A stretch of DNA of 25,907 bases, from positions 1 through 25,907 of IMG/VR virus record IMGVR_UViG_3300044641_000719; one strand, given 5' to 3'. Below the pieces are notes generated by a model. The model saw nothing but the letters and a program-made list of their open reading frames with translations, did no database searches and was not told the origin of the DNA. Origin of the DNA: a virus. A program made the position numbers and the translations under genes. Position 1 is the first letter of the stretch. Every line of letters starts with the position of its first letter. Positions 15,601 to 22,655 of this stretch are shown one piece after another.

Positions 15601-16761
15601 TCAAATGAATCGGTACACCCCAGCCAACTTTTGCTCGTTCCGACATTTAACCGCCAAAGCCAAAGCGTTGACGCAGTCATCGTGAAAGCCAGTCGGGGCA
15701 TTGTAACGCACCCCAGTCGATGTGAACTGATATTCGAACACCCCTAACTCGTCTTTAATCGCGCCCTCAGGATATCCCACTTCGCCCTTGTGGATTGTGG
15801 ACGCCAGCAGTTCCATAAGTTGCTGCTTTGTCGTTGACGTGTATTTGAACCCCTTCATGAACTGGAAACCCTTTTGCAGTTCCTCGGTTATGGCATCCCC
15901 CACACCAGTCGAGTCAATCAGGATAGGTCTGTTCCGGTCAAGCGTTAAGATATGCTCCTTCGTCTGCTTCCAATCCTTCTGGAATCTATCGAACCGACAC
16001 ACATCCCCATTCTGGTCAAGTCCAATAATAACCGTCCAATCGACTGACTTCGCAAGGTCAATTCCGTAAAACATCGCCGGAAGGTTTGAAAGCGGTTTGA
16101 CGCACTTGTCAATGTGCTGACTCCCGAACGGATTCGCTGCATTCTCCATAGCGTTCGCCATGTACTCTTGCTCGAAGACCGCGTCAGGTAGTTGCCTTTT
16201 GGCTTCGTTGATTTCGTCTCGGTCAATATACGGATTGTCAAAGGTCGAAAACTTGAACCCCTTCCAGTCAGTTTCGCCGTGCGTCCCTTTTTGGTATAGG
16301 CTAAAAAAGTAGTTTTTTCCCTTCGGAGTGGATAGGAATAATGCGCGACCTTTGTAATCTGTCAGCGTGGGACGTATAGAGTTCAACCAGCCGTCTTCTA
16401 GGTCAGGAATGAATGAAGCCTCATCCACGATAACTAAATGGAATTTTCGCCCTCGTAATGCGTCCAGACGTTCCCCTGTGAAAAACATCACAGAACCATC
16501 GTTCGGGAAGGTGATTGTTAGGTCCGATTTGTTATTTTCGAATGGTAGGACTTTTGCTAATTGCTTAAAGAATGTCTTTGCCAGTTGGTAGGTCGGAGTG
16601 ATGTAAGCCACCGCATGCCCTTTGATTGCTTCGAAAATGATTTCCATCTGGGCAAGTTCTGATTTACCAAAACGACGACCACACATAACCACGCGAAAAC
16701 GCGAAGTATCTTCGTAGATTGCTTGCTGGTTTTCATGCAGTTCTGGTAGATGTATTTGCAT
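15601..16761 (-). CDS. terL: Terminase large subunit
   Basis: This 386-residue DNA-packaging motor and nuclease has the expected motifs in order. Walker A is GRRFGKS at 28-34, Walker B with catalytic acid is LVIVDEA at 109-115, and the coupling motif LFLSTPKG lies near 141-148. The RNase H-like nuclease carries acidic residues at D235 (YGIDLAKS), D283 (ILIDSTGVGD) and D361/D362 (GFHDDCVNALALA). It uses ATP to translocate DNA through the portal and cuts concatemers. The start at 16761 fits because no earlier in-frame ATG exists after the small-subunit stop. It lies directly after the small subunit, as usual. Confidence 0.95.
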   Translation of the reverse strand: MQIHLPELHENQQAIYEDTSRFRVVMCGRRFGKSELAQMEIIFEAIKGHAVAYITPTYQLAKTFFKQLAKVLPFENNKSDLTITFPNDGSVMFFTGERLDALRGRKFHLVIVDEASFIPDLEDGWLNSIRPTLTDYKGRALFLSTPKGKNYFFSLYQKGTHGETDWKGFKFSTFDNPYIDRDEINEAKRQLPDAVFEQEYMANAMENAANPFGSQHIDKCVKPLSNLPAMFYGIDLAKSVDWTVIIGLDQNGDVCRFDRFQKDWKQTKEHILTLDRNRPILIDSTGVGDAITEELQKGFQFMKGFKYTSTTKQQLMELLASTIHKGEVGYPEGAIKDELGVFEYQFTSTGVRYNAPTGFHDDCVNALALAVKCRNEQKLAGVYRFI

Positions 16762-16810
16762 CGTCGTTGAGTTCGTCTTCGGATTCAGGGCCGTCTGATG
16801 GATTCCACAT
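16733..16810 (-). CDS. 25-residue acidic reading frame between terminase genes (doubtful)
   Basis: An ATG overlaps the TAA of the small-terminase gene as TAATG at 16808-16812, opening a 25-codon frame (MWNPSDGPESEDELNDDANT and a short tail) that stops at 16733 inside the terL start region in another frame. The product is very acidic. It could be a coupling leader that carries ribosomes to the terL start 49 nt further on, or a chance frame. Nothing about function can be said. Confidence 0.25.
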   Translation of the reverse strand: MWNPSDGPESEDELNDDANTSTRTA

Positions 16811-17190
16811 TATAGTATAGTTTTGCCTTTGGTTATAATGAATTCAATCTTGCCGCTATTCTCCACCGCAGTCGTTTCCTTCGGCTTTCCGTACACACGG
16901 GTCAACAAGGTATCAAGGGAATAAAGCGAACCCTTTTCAAGGCTTTTGCGCATAGCAGCAGCTACCGTCTTCTCCATGATTGTTGCCTTCGGGTTATCCC
17001 AGACCGCTTTGAGTTCTTCCAAGTCCATCGCCATCATGTTTTGAATGGTGTCGTTGATTTCAGATAGCTTGTATCCTTGCTCCTTCAGTAAGGATACGTA
17101 CTTGCGCGGACGCCCGTTCGGGTTCATGGTTTCCCCTTTGTCTGGTCGGGTTAATGTTCCCCCGTTCCTTGCTGGTACTTGTCTTGCCAT
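16810..17190 (-). CDS. Terminase small subunit candidate
   Basis: This 126-residue basic protein begins MARQVPARNGGTLTRPDKGE, has an NPNGRPRKYVSLLKEQGYKL block, and ends in a short beta segment (SGKIEFIITKGKTIL). NPNGRP-type N-termini followed by a helical region are common in small terminases of Bacteroidota phages, which recognise packaging sites and regulate the large subunit. It immediately precedes terL and starts 10 nt after the methyltransferase stop. An alternative internal start at 17127 (MNPNGRPRK) is possible, but the spacing favours 17190. Confidence 0.65.
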   Translation of the reverse strand: MARQVPARNGGTLTRPDKGETMNPNGRPRKYVSLLKEQGYKLSEINDTIQNMMAMDLEELKAVWDNPKATIMEKTVAAAMRKSLEKGSLYSLDTLLTRVYGKPKETTAVENSGKIEFIITKGKTIL

Positions 17191-17199
17191 ACGATGCAG

Positions 17200-18360
17200 T
17201 TACGATGTTTTGATATATGTTTGACCGTTCCTTTTGACTTCCAAAGTAGGGTCAAGTGCGAGCATTCTGTCCACAATCACTTGGCAGTATTTCGGGTCGA
17301 GTTCCATACCGTAGCATTTGCGTTTGAGTTGGTGCGCTGCTACCATTGTTGAGCCTGAGCCGAGAAAAGGGTCAAGTAATAAATTATAGCTTTGAAAATA
17401 CTCCAATAAATTACTTAGCAGTTCTATCGGTTTTTGATGTGGGTGTGGGCTGTCAATTCTCTTTTTTTGTTCTCTACTTATATTGAAAACATTACCACCG
17501 AATCTTGAATACTTTATATTTCCTGCAACTATAATCGCTTCCCATTGTTCACTCATTCCACCAGCTCCATTCAATCCAGCATTTTTTTTATCCCAGACGG
17601 CTATGGTCTTTAACTCTAATTCATTATTTTCTAAAGTTTGTAGTGCTTCCTTAAATGTTCTCCATTGCAAAAAGAAAACATAAGCATCGCAGATTCTTAA
17701 ATTAAAAAAATCATCAACACATTGAAAAGTCTCATCGTTTAGAATAGTTCTAATTCCTAATTGACCCCGACCATATTTACCGCTTGAACCATTACCATAA
17801 GGAGGGTCTGTAAATACAAGCTCAGCCTTTTTGCCATTCATTAACTTCTCCACCGCATCGCTATCTGTTGAATCCCCACAAAGTAAACGATGCTCGCCTA
17901 TTTCGAATAGGTCTCCGAGTACAATATCCGTCTTAATTTCGTCAGGTACTTCGAAGTCGTCTTCTTCTGCTTCCAGTTTTTCGGGTTCGAAGTTCGGAAT
18001 ATCCAATCCCCAGTCTTGCAGCTTTTCGGTGTCCCAGTTATTTGCCAAGTCGTCCCAGTCCCATTCTCCGAAGCCTACGTTGTCCTTAATGACAAACTCC
18101 CTTCGTTGTTCTTCAGTCCATTCGTCAGCCATCTGCACCCACTCGTCTGGTATTTCCTTGTGTCCGATTTCCTGAAGTGCTTTAAGGCGCATATTCCCCC
18201 CGAGTGGATATAGCTTGCCATCCACGTCAGTCACGCAAACCAGCGGACGCTTCGACATCATTTCGGGGAATTCAGTCAGGGACTTGACCAGTTTCTTAAA
18301 CTTCTCGTCTTTTATTATTCGCGGATTGTTCGGGTTCGATTTAATTTTACTTATTTTCAT
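17200..18360 (-). CDS. ParB-like domain fused to beta-class DNA methyltransferase
   Basis: This protein has 386 residues. Residues ~1-90 form a ParB/sulfiredoxin-type domain (KISKIKSNPNNPRIIKDEKF and YPLGGNMRLKALQEIGHKEI). Residues ~145-370 form an amino-methyltransferase: motif IV DPPY at 185-188, an HPHQKP segment at 306-311, and the SAM-binding DPFLGSGST at 330-338, followed by GMELDPKY. Motif IV before motif I, with the target region between, marks the beta class, which methylates adenine N6 or cytosine N4. It could protect phage DNA from restriction. DNA for residues ~200-300 is markedly AT-rich (hand count ~32% GC against ~47% in flanks). It overlaps the HNH gene by 14 nt. Confidence 0.9.
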   Translation of the reverse strand: MKISKIKSNPNNPRIIKDEKFKKLVKSLTEFPEMMSKRPLVCVTDVDGKLYPLGGNMRLKALQEIGHKEIPDEWVQMADEWTEEQRREFVIKDNVGFGEWDWDDLANNWDTEKLQDWGLDIPNFEPEKLEAEEDDFEVPDEIKTDIVLGDLFEIGEHRLLCGDSTDSDAVEKLMNGKKAELVFTDPPYGNGSSGKYGRGQLGIRTILNDETFQCVDDFFNLRICDAYVFFLQWRTFKEALQTLENNELELKTIAVWDKKNAGLNGAGGMSEQWEAIIVAGNIKYSRFGGNVFNISREQKKRIDSPHPHQKPIELLSNLLEYFQSYNLLLDPFLGSGSTMVAAHQLKRKCYGMELDPKYCQVIVDRMLALDPTLEVKRNGQTYIKTS

Positions 18361-18604
18361 TCATGTAGTTTTTGTGGGTTTCTTTAAGGAAGTCCATGTG
18401 TTGCTTTAGATCGCCGTACTTGATGTGGCATAATCGACAGACCGCCATAAGGTTGTCGATGTGGTCAGCGGATTTGCTGCCGCCCATCCCTCTACATTGT
18501 ATATGGTGGATGTCCACGGCTTTTGTTCCACAGACCTCACATGGTATAAAAGTTTCAGTATCGAAGCCGAAGTGTTCAAGGTAAATTTTGGTATGCTTTT
18601 GCAT
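18347..18604 (-). CDS. HNH endonuclease
   Basis: This 85-residue protein carries a compact HNH domain: CEVCG, then VDIHHIQCRGMGG, HIDNLMAVCRLCHIKYGD. The two CxxC pairs would bind a structural zinc, and the HH...N...H residues form the nicking site. The ATG at 18604 is preferred over an in-frame TTG at 18610. It overlaps the methyltransferase start by 14 nt and lies ~1.2 kb upstream of the terminase genes. Small HNH proteins next to terminase help cleave DNA for packaging in several phages. A restriction partner for the methyltransferase is the alternative. Confidence 0.85.
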   Translation of the reverse strand: MQKHTKIYLEHFGFDTETFIPCEVCGTKAVDIHHIQCRGMGGSKSADHIDNLMAVCRLCHIKYGDLKQHMDFLKETHKNYMNENK

Positions 18605-18899
18605 TCTCAAAGTTAGTGTATTTTATTCCCCCGATGTTAATCAATTTAACTGGTGGGTAACCTTCAAAGATTATGCCATGCTTTTGCCCGAGCATTTCCA
18701 CTTGTCTGTTAGACGCATGCCTAACCGCCACTGGATGCCCGAAGCGTGAATCTGAAATCCTGAACTTATCGGACAAACGTCTTTGCAGTCGCTCCCTTGC
18801 TTGACCATCGAACTGACCAAAGATGTAAGACGCAGCCATTGACGTGCTGGCGAAGATTGCCATAAGTTCTTTTTTATCTGGATTGTAAAGCGCAATCAT
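18576..18899 (-). CDS. Hypothetical phage protein
   Basis: This 107-residue protein begins MIALYNPDKKELMAIFASTS and contains an Arg-rich stretch (GQARERLQRRLSDKFRISDS) and a hydrophobic C-terminal half (VKLINIGGIKYTNFENAKAY). It lies between a MazG-like small gene (26-nt overlap) and the HNH gene (29-nt overlap), inside the tightly packed accessory block. I do not recognise the family; a small DNA- or RNA-binding protein is possible from the basic segment, without further evidence. Confidence 0.6.
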   Translation of the reverse strand: MIALYNPDKKELMAIFASTSMAASYIFGQFDGQARERLQRRLSDKFRISDSRFGHPVAVRHASNRQVEMLGQKHGIIFEGYPPVKLINIGGIKYTNFENAKAYQNLP

Positions 18900-19062
18900 G
18901 TTTAAGTTTTTCGATGTAAAGAACCGCGTCCATCAATTCCTCTTGTAAGTGATTCAGGAAGTCGTCTGTGTTGTTTTGCTCCAAGGTAGTGCCGTATTTC
19001 TTTTGCCCTACTTCTGAGCGTTTGACATATTTGTCAAGTACCGATTGAACTATGGAATCCAT
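18874..19062 (-). CDS. MazG-like small phage protein
   Basis: This 62-residue protein resembles the core helix pair of MazG-type nucleotide pyrophosphohydrolases or their phage fragments: RSEVGQKKYGTTLEQN followed by FLNHLQEELMDAVLYIEKLK. The EELMDAVLYI helix carries acidic residues like the metal-binding helix of MazG folds. MazG enzymes hydrolyse nucleoside triphosphates, but this protein is much shorter than an active MazG, so it may be a regulatory or truncated relative. It overlaps the FkbM gene by 13 nt and the next gene by 26 nt. Confidence 0.6.
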   Translation of the reverse strand: MDSIVQSVLDKYVKRSEVGQKKYGTTLEQNNTDDFLNHLQEELMDAVLYIEKLKHDCALQSR

Positions 19063-19562
19063 GTTTTGAGTTTATTGGTGTCTATTGTTTTTGGGTTAAT
19101 GTACCAATCTTCGAACGCTCCGAACGGACACATGATATCTTTGAATGCCAGAATGTAACCCTTTGACGTTATTAATTCGCGGCTTGGTTCAACGAAGCGT
19201 GGGTCTGAATAAGCGTCCGTCTCGTAGGTCAGGACTGAAAATGTCACCCCACATTCAAAAACCCTTTGAAGTGCCTTGTAGGTGTTTTCTGGCGGGTCAA
19301 TGTCCAGTTGAAGGTAGTCGTAGTGTTTGGCTTCATATTCGTATGTAATGGCGTCCGTAATGATTAACGGATTCCTTCGGTAAGATTCCCAGATTCCAAC
19401 GTTTGAAGGTTCGATATCTAAACTTATTCCAGTCCATCCCTTCTGTTCAAGTGCAAGCGTGTTATTTATGCTTATCGGATGCGATGCGCCGATTTCTAAA
19501 TAAGCCCCTTGTTTTTCAATAAGGTGTAAAACGAAGTCGTCTTGACGTGCTTGACTATACAT
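19050..19562 (-). CDS. FkbM-family SAM-dependent methyltransferase
   Basis: This 170-residue enzyme is read from ATG 19562 (MYSQARQDDFVLHLIEKQGA), which overlaps the preceding stop by 8 nt; longer readings run through the GT9 gene. Motif I is AYLEIGASHPISINN, the end of strand two is WTGISLDIEP, and a further acidic strand end is DYLQLDIDPP. This matches FkbM-type small methyltransferases that often modify sugars or polysaccharides. It follows two glycosyltransferases, so methylation of a glycan added to a phage or host surface is likely. The acceptor cannot be told from the sequence. Confidence 0.7.
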   Translation of the reverse strand: MYSQARQDDFVLHLIEKQGAYLEIGASHPISINNTLALEQKGWTGISLDIEPSNVGIWESYRRNPLIITDAITYEYEAKHYDYLQLDIDPPENTYKALQRVFECGVTFSVLTYETDAYSDPRFVEPSRELITSKGYILAFKDIMCPFGAFEDWYINPKTIDTNKLKTWIP

Positions 19563-20229
19563 TGATAAGGGTTTCGCGTTTGTGGAATAAGGTACTGCAA
19601 GTGTGACCGGGTGCTTGTTCAAGTCGGTAGGTCCGTCCCAGTCCCATTGCGATTGTGGACCATGCCGAATAGCATCCTGAAAACATGACCGCGTCACGTA
19701 TCAGGAAAGCCCCTTCCAGAAAATCGCACTCGTGGTAAATTACAGACCGATTGAAAGTCCGCTCGAAAAGTTCGTGTTCCTCTTTGTAGCCAATGAAGTA
19801 AACCTTTGGCGCAAGCATGTGAAGGTAGTCGACCTCTTTTGCCCAGTCAAAGTTCGGGTCTGCATAGTTAGTCGTCCGATTGATTACGCAATAAGGTTCT
19901 AAATGGAAGTTAGTATCTGGAAGCGTAAGCCAGCCGTCTTGATATGAATTGTCGACCGGTATGCCTTGCCCAATGAAGTGCGCTTTGATTATGCTGAAGT
20001 GATGGTGTACGTGACCACGAAATAGGTTAAGGTTGTGCGCTTCGACTGGTTCGTCTGTTACAATCACGTCCTGAATGTATGGCTGCTGTTTTATCAACTT
20101 CGCAATGGATTCCGACCTTTGCTTGTGGAAGTTAGTAATGTAAAGCGTTCCGCCGCCCATTGCCTTAATGGTGGGCAAACTGAAGACGATGTCCCCAGTG
20201 GCGCCGCTATGCTTGAACTTTTGATTCAT
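19555..20229 (-). CDS. GT9-like glycosyltransferase
   Basis: This 224-residue protein is read from ATG 20229 (MNQKFKHSGATGDIVFSLPT); an earlier TTG at 20244 is less likely. The GATGDIVFSLPTIKAMGGG loop and the C-terminal DAVMFSGCYSAWSTIAMGL block are typical of GT-B fold family-9 (heptosyltransferase-like) enzymes, where the C-terminal loop binds the nucleotide sugar. It should transfer a sugar to a glycan or protein acceptor. It lies between a small Cys protein and an FkbM methyltransferase in the glycan block. At 224 residues it is shorter than most heptosyltransferases (~320-350), so it may be a reduced version. Confidence 0.6.
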   Translation of the reverse strand: MNQKFKHSGATGDIVFSLPTIKAMGGGTLYITNFHKQRSESIAKLIKQQPYIQDVIVTDEPVEAHNLNLFRGHVHHHFSIIKAHFIGQGIPVDNSYQDGWLTLPDTNFHLEPYCVINRTTNYADPNFDWAKEVDYLHMLAPKVYFIGYKEEHELFERTFNRSVIYHECDFLEGAFLIRDAVMFSGCYSAWSTIAMGLGRTYRLEQAPGHTCSTLFHKRETLINV

Positions 20230-20404
20230 AGTATCTGTAAGCAATGGTTAAAAATTCAGCAACACAGACCGGACAGTTCCGATTGTAAGAATAGTGAGGA
20301 TGCTCCACCCGATACGCTTCCAGAACCGAGTCCTGAATGTGTGGGTGAAAGCCTACAATTTCTTGGCTGACCTTGTACAAGTCCCAGATTCCCTTATGCG
20401 CCAA
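20207..20404 (-). CDS. Small Cys-containing phage protein (start uncertain)
   Basis: The frame is open from ATG 20500, but that start would lie 107 nt inside the glycosyltransferase gene. A TTG at 20404 gives 65 residues and an 11-nt overlap; a TTG at 20416 is also possible. The C-terminal part (EAYRVEHPHYSYNRNCPVCV, then AEFLTIAYRYYESKVQA) has a CPVC pair and a helix and resembles small Bacteroidota phage proteins of unknown function. It lies between two glycosyltransferase genes. With a single CxxC pair, a zinc site would need dimerisation. Confidence 0.5.
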   Translation of the reverse strand: MAHKGIWDLYKVSQEIVGFHPHIQDSVLEAYRVEHPHYSYNRNCPVCVAEFLTIAYRYYESKVQA

Positions 20405-21416
20405 TAAGATTTGCAAATGCGGTTCTTCGAGTCTTGTTGATGGAACGGAGATTGTAACGTTCGTTCCCCCACTCGTGGATTTTTTGCCCATAGTCTTCAC
20501 GTGCGTTTTTATTGTGAATCAAAAAGTTCATGTGTTTGTACCAGTCTTCGGCTTTGTGAACCCATAAAACTGGCGCGTCTTTGTCAAAGATATAAGGTTC
20601 AACTGCCTGACAAATGACTGGAATCCCTTTGACCGCCGCTTCCAATAGTTTAAGGTTTGACTTGTAACTTGCCCACTCAGTAGGCTTCAACGGAACAAGC
20701 ATAATGTCCGCGTGCCTGAATAATTCCATGTATTCCAGAACTGGCTTTGCATTTAGGACCTCGTGGTTCAAAGTTCGGTTCGCGGTGAATGAATTTATCA
20801 TTTCATTCCAAAGGTGAATCGAATGCGCGTTCGCTGGGTCGAAGCCACCGATGACCATCTTTATTCCCTTTTGTCCCTTCAGCCTTCTTATTGGATAGGT
20901 CAACTGCTTCAGGTCTTCGCCGTGACTGATTCCCCCCGCCCAGAAAATGCGGATGTCTTCGTCAATGTATCTGTCATTGGTGAACTGGTCTTCGCCGTAT
21001 GGCAAAGCGTTCGGCATTACATGGACATTCGTGTTATAGCGTCTGCACTTTTCGGCTAACTTTTCATGGGTGCAAGTGACCATGTCCGCATCCTGAAGGT
21101 TCTTAATTATTTTCGGGTTCAGGTGGATGTAAGTGTCGTACATCAAATGGGTTCGCGGCAAGTCCCAGTCGTCGTCAATATCCATCACAATTTTGCAGCC
21201 AAACTTTTGACGGATTTGATTGTGGATTTCATGGTAAGGATTGACGCGGTTATAATAAAAAATGTCGTACTTATCCCCGACAAGGTCGGTTTCGATTGTG
21301 TTGGTTATCAGTCCACCGACGTTGTCCATGAATCCCATCGGCAAGGCCACGCGGTGATAAGTCACACCTGACTGCGCCGAACCCATTCCCAAGATGTTTA
21401 TTTTCTGGTCAGCCAT
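20394..21416 (-). CDS. GT4-type glycosyltransferase
   Basis: This 340-residue protein is read from ATG 21416 (MADQKINILGMGSAQSGVTY), overlapping the membrane-protein gene by 19 nt; a longer frame from 21521 is a shadow of that gene. The N-terminal half is a Rossmann-like domain with YDIFYYNRVNPYHE and KIVMDIDDDWD. The C-terminal half has the donor-binding pattern of GT-B retaining enzymes: RIFWAGGISHGEDLKQL, IMLVPLKPTEWASYKSN and LKLLEAAVKGIPVICQ. It would transfer a sugar from a nucleotide donor. Together with the GT9-like and FkbM genes it suggests glycan modification of the virion or host. Confidence 0.75.
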   Translation of the reverse strand: MADQKINILGMGSAQSGVTYHRVALPMGFMDNVGGLITNTIETDLVGDKYDIFYYNRVNPYHEIHNQIRQKFGCKIVMDIDDDWDLPRTHLMYDTYIHLNPKIIKNLQDADMVTCTHEKLAEKCRRYNTNVHVMPNALPYGEDQFTNDRYIDEDIRIFWAGGISHGEDLKQLTYPIRRLKGQKGIKMVIGGFDPANAHSIHLWNEMINSFTANRTLNHEVLNAKPVLEYMELFRHADIMLVPLKPTEWASYKSNLKLLEAAVKGIPVICQAVEPYIFDKDAPVLWVHKAEDWYKHMNFLIHNKNAREDYGQKIHEWGNERYNLRSINKTRRTAFANLIGA

Positions 21417-21646
21417 CCGATTAAGTTTGAAGTGATGCCAGCACCGAAGGCAATGGTTATGAATTGAGAAACCTCGTAAGGTAGGAAGTAAAGACCAGCC
21501 GCCACCCATACCGAAAGGCATACGTGGCAGTCAAATGGTTTCAATCTTTTGCCCGGTGGGAACTTCAATTTCGCCTTAACCCAGTTCGGGATAAAAGCAA
21601 TGTGAATGAAGTACCAACTGAAAAGAACAGACGCGATTAATTGCAT
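21398..21646 (-). CDS. Small membrane protein
   Basis: This 82-residue protein has an N-terminal hydrophobic segment (MQLIASVLFSWYFIHIAFI), a basic loop (KAKLKFPPGKRLKPFDCHVC) and one or two further hydrophobic stretches (LSVWVAAGLYFLP and FITIAFGAGITSNLIGWL). A CHVC pair sits at the membrane edge. It is the first gene after a candidate promoter and overlaps the GT4-type gene by 19 nt, so it may anchor or assist the sugar-transfer enzymes or form part of the phage-host membrane interface. I recognise the general type from phages but not a function. Confidence 0.65.
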   Translation of the reverse strand: MQLIASVLFSWYFIHIAFIPNWVKAKLKFPPGKRLKPFDCHVCLSVWVAAGLYFLPYEVSQFITIAFGAGITSNLIGWLTRK

Positions 21647-21660
21647 AGTTTTTGTATTAG

Positions 21661-21694
21661 CAAAAATATGAAATATATTTTAACATGAAGCCAA
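21661..21694 (-). promoter_or_regulatory. Candidate Bacteroidota-type promoter
   Basis: On the minus strand TATTTTTG (21668-21661) fits the TAnnTTTG -7 element of Bacteroidota promoters. A TTG that could serve as the -33 element lies at 21694-21692, 23 nt upstream, slightly longer than the usual 19-21. It stands ~15 nt before the ATG of the small membrane protein in the longest non-coding stretch of this part of the window (21647-21730). Confidence 0.4.
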
Positions 21695-21730
21695 GTCCAT
21701 GCCAATACCAATTTTATAACTGGGTTGACC

Positions 21731-21940
21731 TTAAAAAGGCAAGTCGGCGGACTCGATTCTGGTTTGCGGTTTCGTTTCATTGTTAAATGGTTTGTCTTCT
21801 ACGATGTTGAAGTCAGGATGCTTGTCTTCCTTTTTGTAGGTGTTAGGCCACATCGAATAGCGTTTACCTTCGATTGTAAAACTGATTACTTCGCCCTTGC
21901 TGGTTTGCTTTTTCCAAGCACCGATTTTTTTTGTTTCCAT
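21731..21940 (-). CDS. Small protein with SSB-like C-terminal tail
   Basis: This 69-residue protein begins METKKIGAWKKQTSKGEVIS and has a short beta-type core (FTIEGKRYSMWPN). It ends in an acidic/polar region and the final residues SADLPF. Single-stranded DNA-binding proteins end in a similar acidic DDIPF tail, which docks many replication and repair enzymes. The tail could let this small protein bind the same partners. It lies at the end of the replication-side gene set, after the sigma-like and zinc-ribbon genes. Its leader before the ATG is A-rich (AAACAAATAAACATG). Confidence 0.55.
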   Translation of the reverse strand: METKKIGAWKKQTSKGEVISFTIEGKRYSMWPNTYKKEDKHPDFNIVEDKPFNNETKPQTRIESADLPF

Positions 21941-21957
21941 GTTTATTTGTTTTGATT

Positions 21958-22143
21958 TTATACGATTACGGTCCGTCCAACATATTCAGACCAGCAGAAA
22001 AAACCCCTTGCGGTTAAGTCCGACTTTTCTTTGTTTCTATATTTTTCGTTGGATGTTTCAAGACTGCATTTTTTGGAGCAGTATTTTTTGGTGTGGAAGT
22101 TCGTTTGAAATTCCTCGTTGCACCTTGCGCATATTTTTGTCAT
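21958..22143 (-). CDS. Zinc-ribbon protein
   Basis: This 61-residue protein has CARCNEEF, then KKYCSKKC, four cysteines in two CxxC-type pairs that should hold one zinc ion in a ribbon. A final GFFCWSEYVGRTVIV segment may be a short beta strand. Small zinc-ribbon proteins are common in phages as DNA-, RNA- or protein-binding parts. It starts by ATGA overlap with the sigma-like gene at 22140-22143, which suggests the two act together or are co-translated. The partner is unknown. Confidence 0.65.
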   Translation of the reverse strand: MTKICARCNEEFQTNFHTKKYCSKKCSLETSNEKYRNKEKSDLTARGFFCWSEYVGRTVIV

Positions 22144-22655
22144 GTGTTTTTGTTTATGTGTTTTTTTAATTCATTACGGCATTGATTAACTACATCGTTC
22201 ACGTGCTTTCGTGGTATTCCGAAATACCTTGCTACTTCCGAGCAGTTCAGGCTTTCCGAATACTTCTGAAAAATAATACTTTCATGCGCATCTTTTGCGC
22301 TTTGCTGCAACTTTTTGTCAAGTACCTTTTGAGCAATTTCCCCAGTCGCTGAATAATCGCGTCCGATAAATTGGTACAAATACTCTTGCGCCCTTTTCAG
22401 GTCGTTCTTTTTGTAGGTATAGTAAAACGAACTGGTTGACGAATAAGCCAGATTCCAAATGATTCGAAGCATGAACCCGATGATATTTCCGTCCGTCTTA
22501 ATCTTCATTAACTCATCGCAGTCATATTCCAACAAAATCAAAAAGAACTCTTGTTTCAAATCGTCTTGTAATTCAATCGGGTGAATCTTGGAAATAACCT
22601 GATTGATTTTCGCATCCGAATACATCTGTTCAATATAGTCATGGCATTGGTTCAA
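22140..22655 (-). CDS. Sigma-factor-like protein
   Basis: This 171-residue protein has a region-2-like first half (HPIELQDDLKQEFFLILLEY, then GFMLRIIWNLAYSS) and a C-terminal helix-turn-helix like sigma region 4 (ESIIFQKYSESLNCSEVARY, then FGIPRKHVNDVVNQCRNEL). It could redirect host RNA polymerase to phage promoters, for example those of later genes. It is joined by ATGA overlaps to the VRR-NUC gene before it and the zinc-ribbon gene after it. The assignment is by layout and motif order; sequence identity to host sigma factors looks low, so confidence is moderate. Confidence 0.65.
   Translation of the reverse strand: MNQCHDYIEQMYSDAKINQVISKIHPIELQDDLKQEFFLILLEYDCDELMKIKTDGNIIGFMLRIIWNLAYSSTSSFYYTYKKNDLKRAQEYLYQFIGRDYSATGEIAQKVLDKKLQQSAKDAHESIIFQKYSESLNCSEVARYFGIPRKHVNDVVNQCRNELKKHINKNT

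Noticed and set aside
15568-15646. Longer N-terminus of the tail chaperone starting at 15646
   Set aside because: It overlaps the terminase C-terminus; the ATG at 15568 gives normal spacing after the terminase stop.
21416-21521. Longer N-terminus of the GT4-type enzyme starting at 21521
   Set aside because: The extra 35 residues are a frame-shifted copy of the membrane-protein gene; the GT fold begins at MADQKIN.
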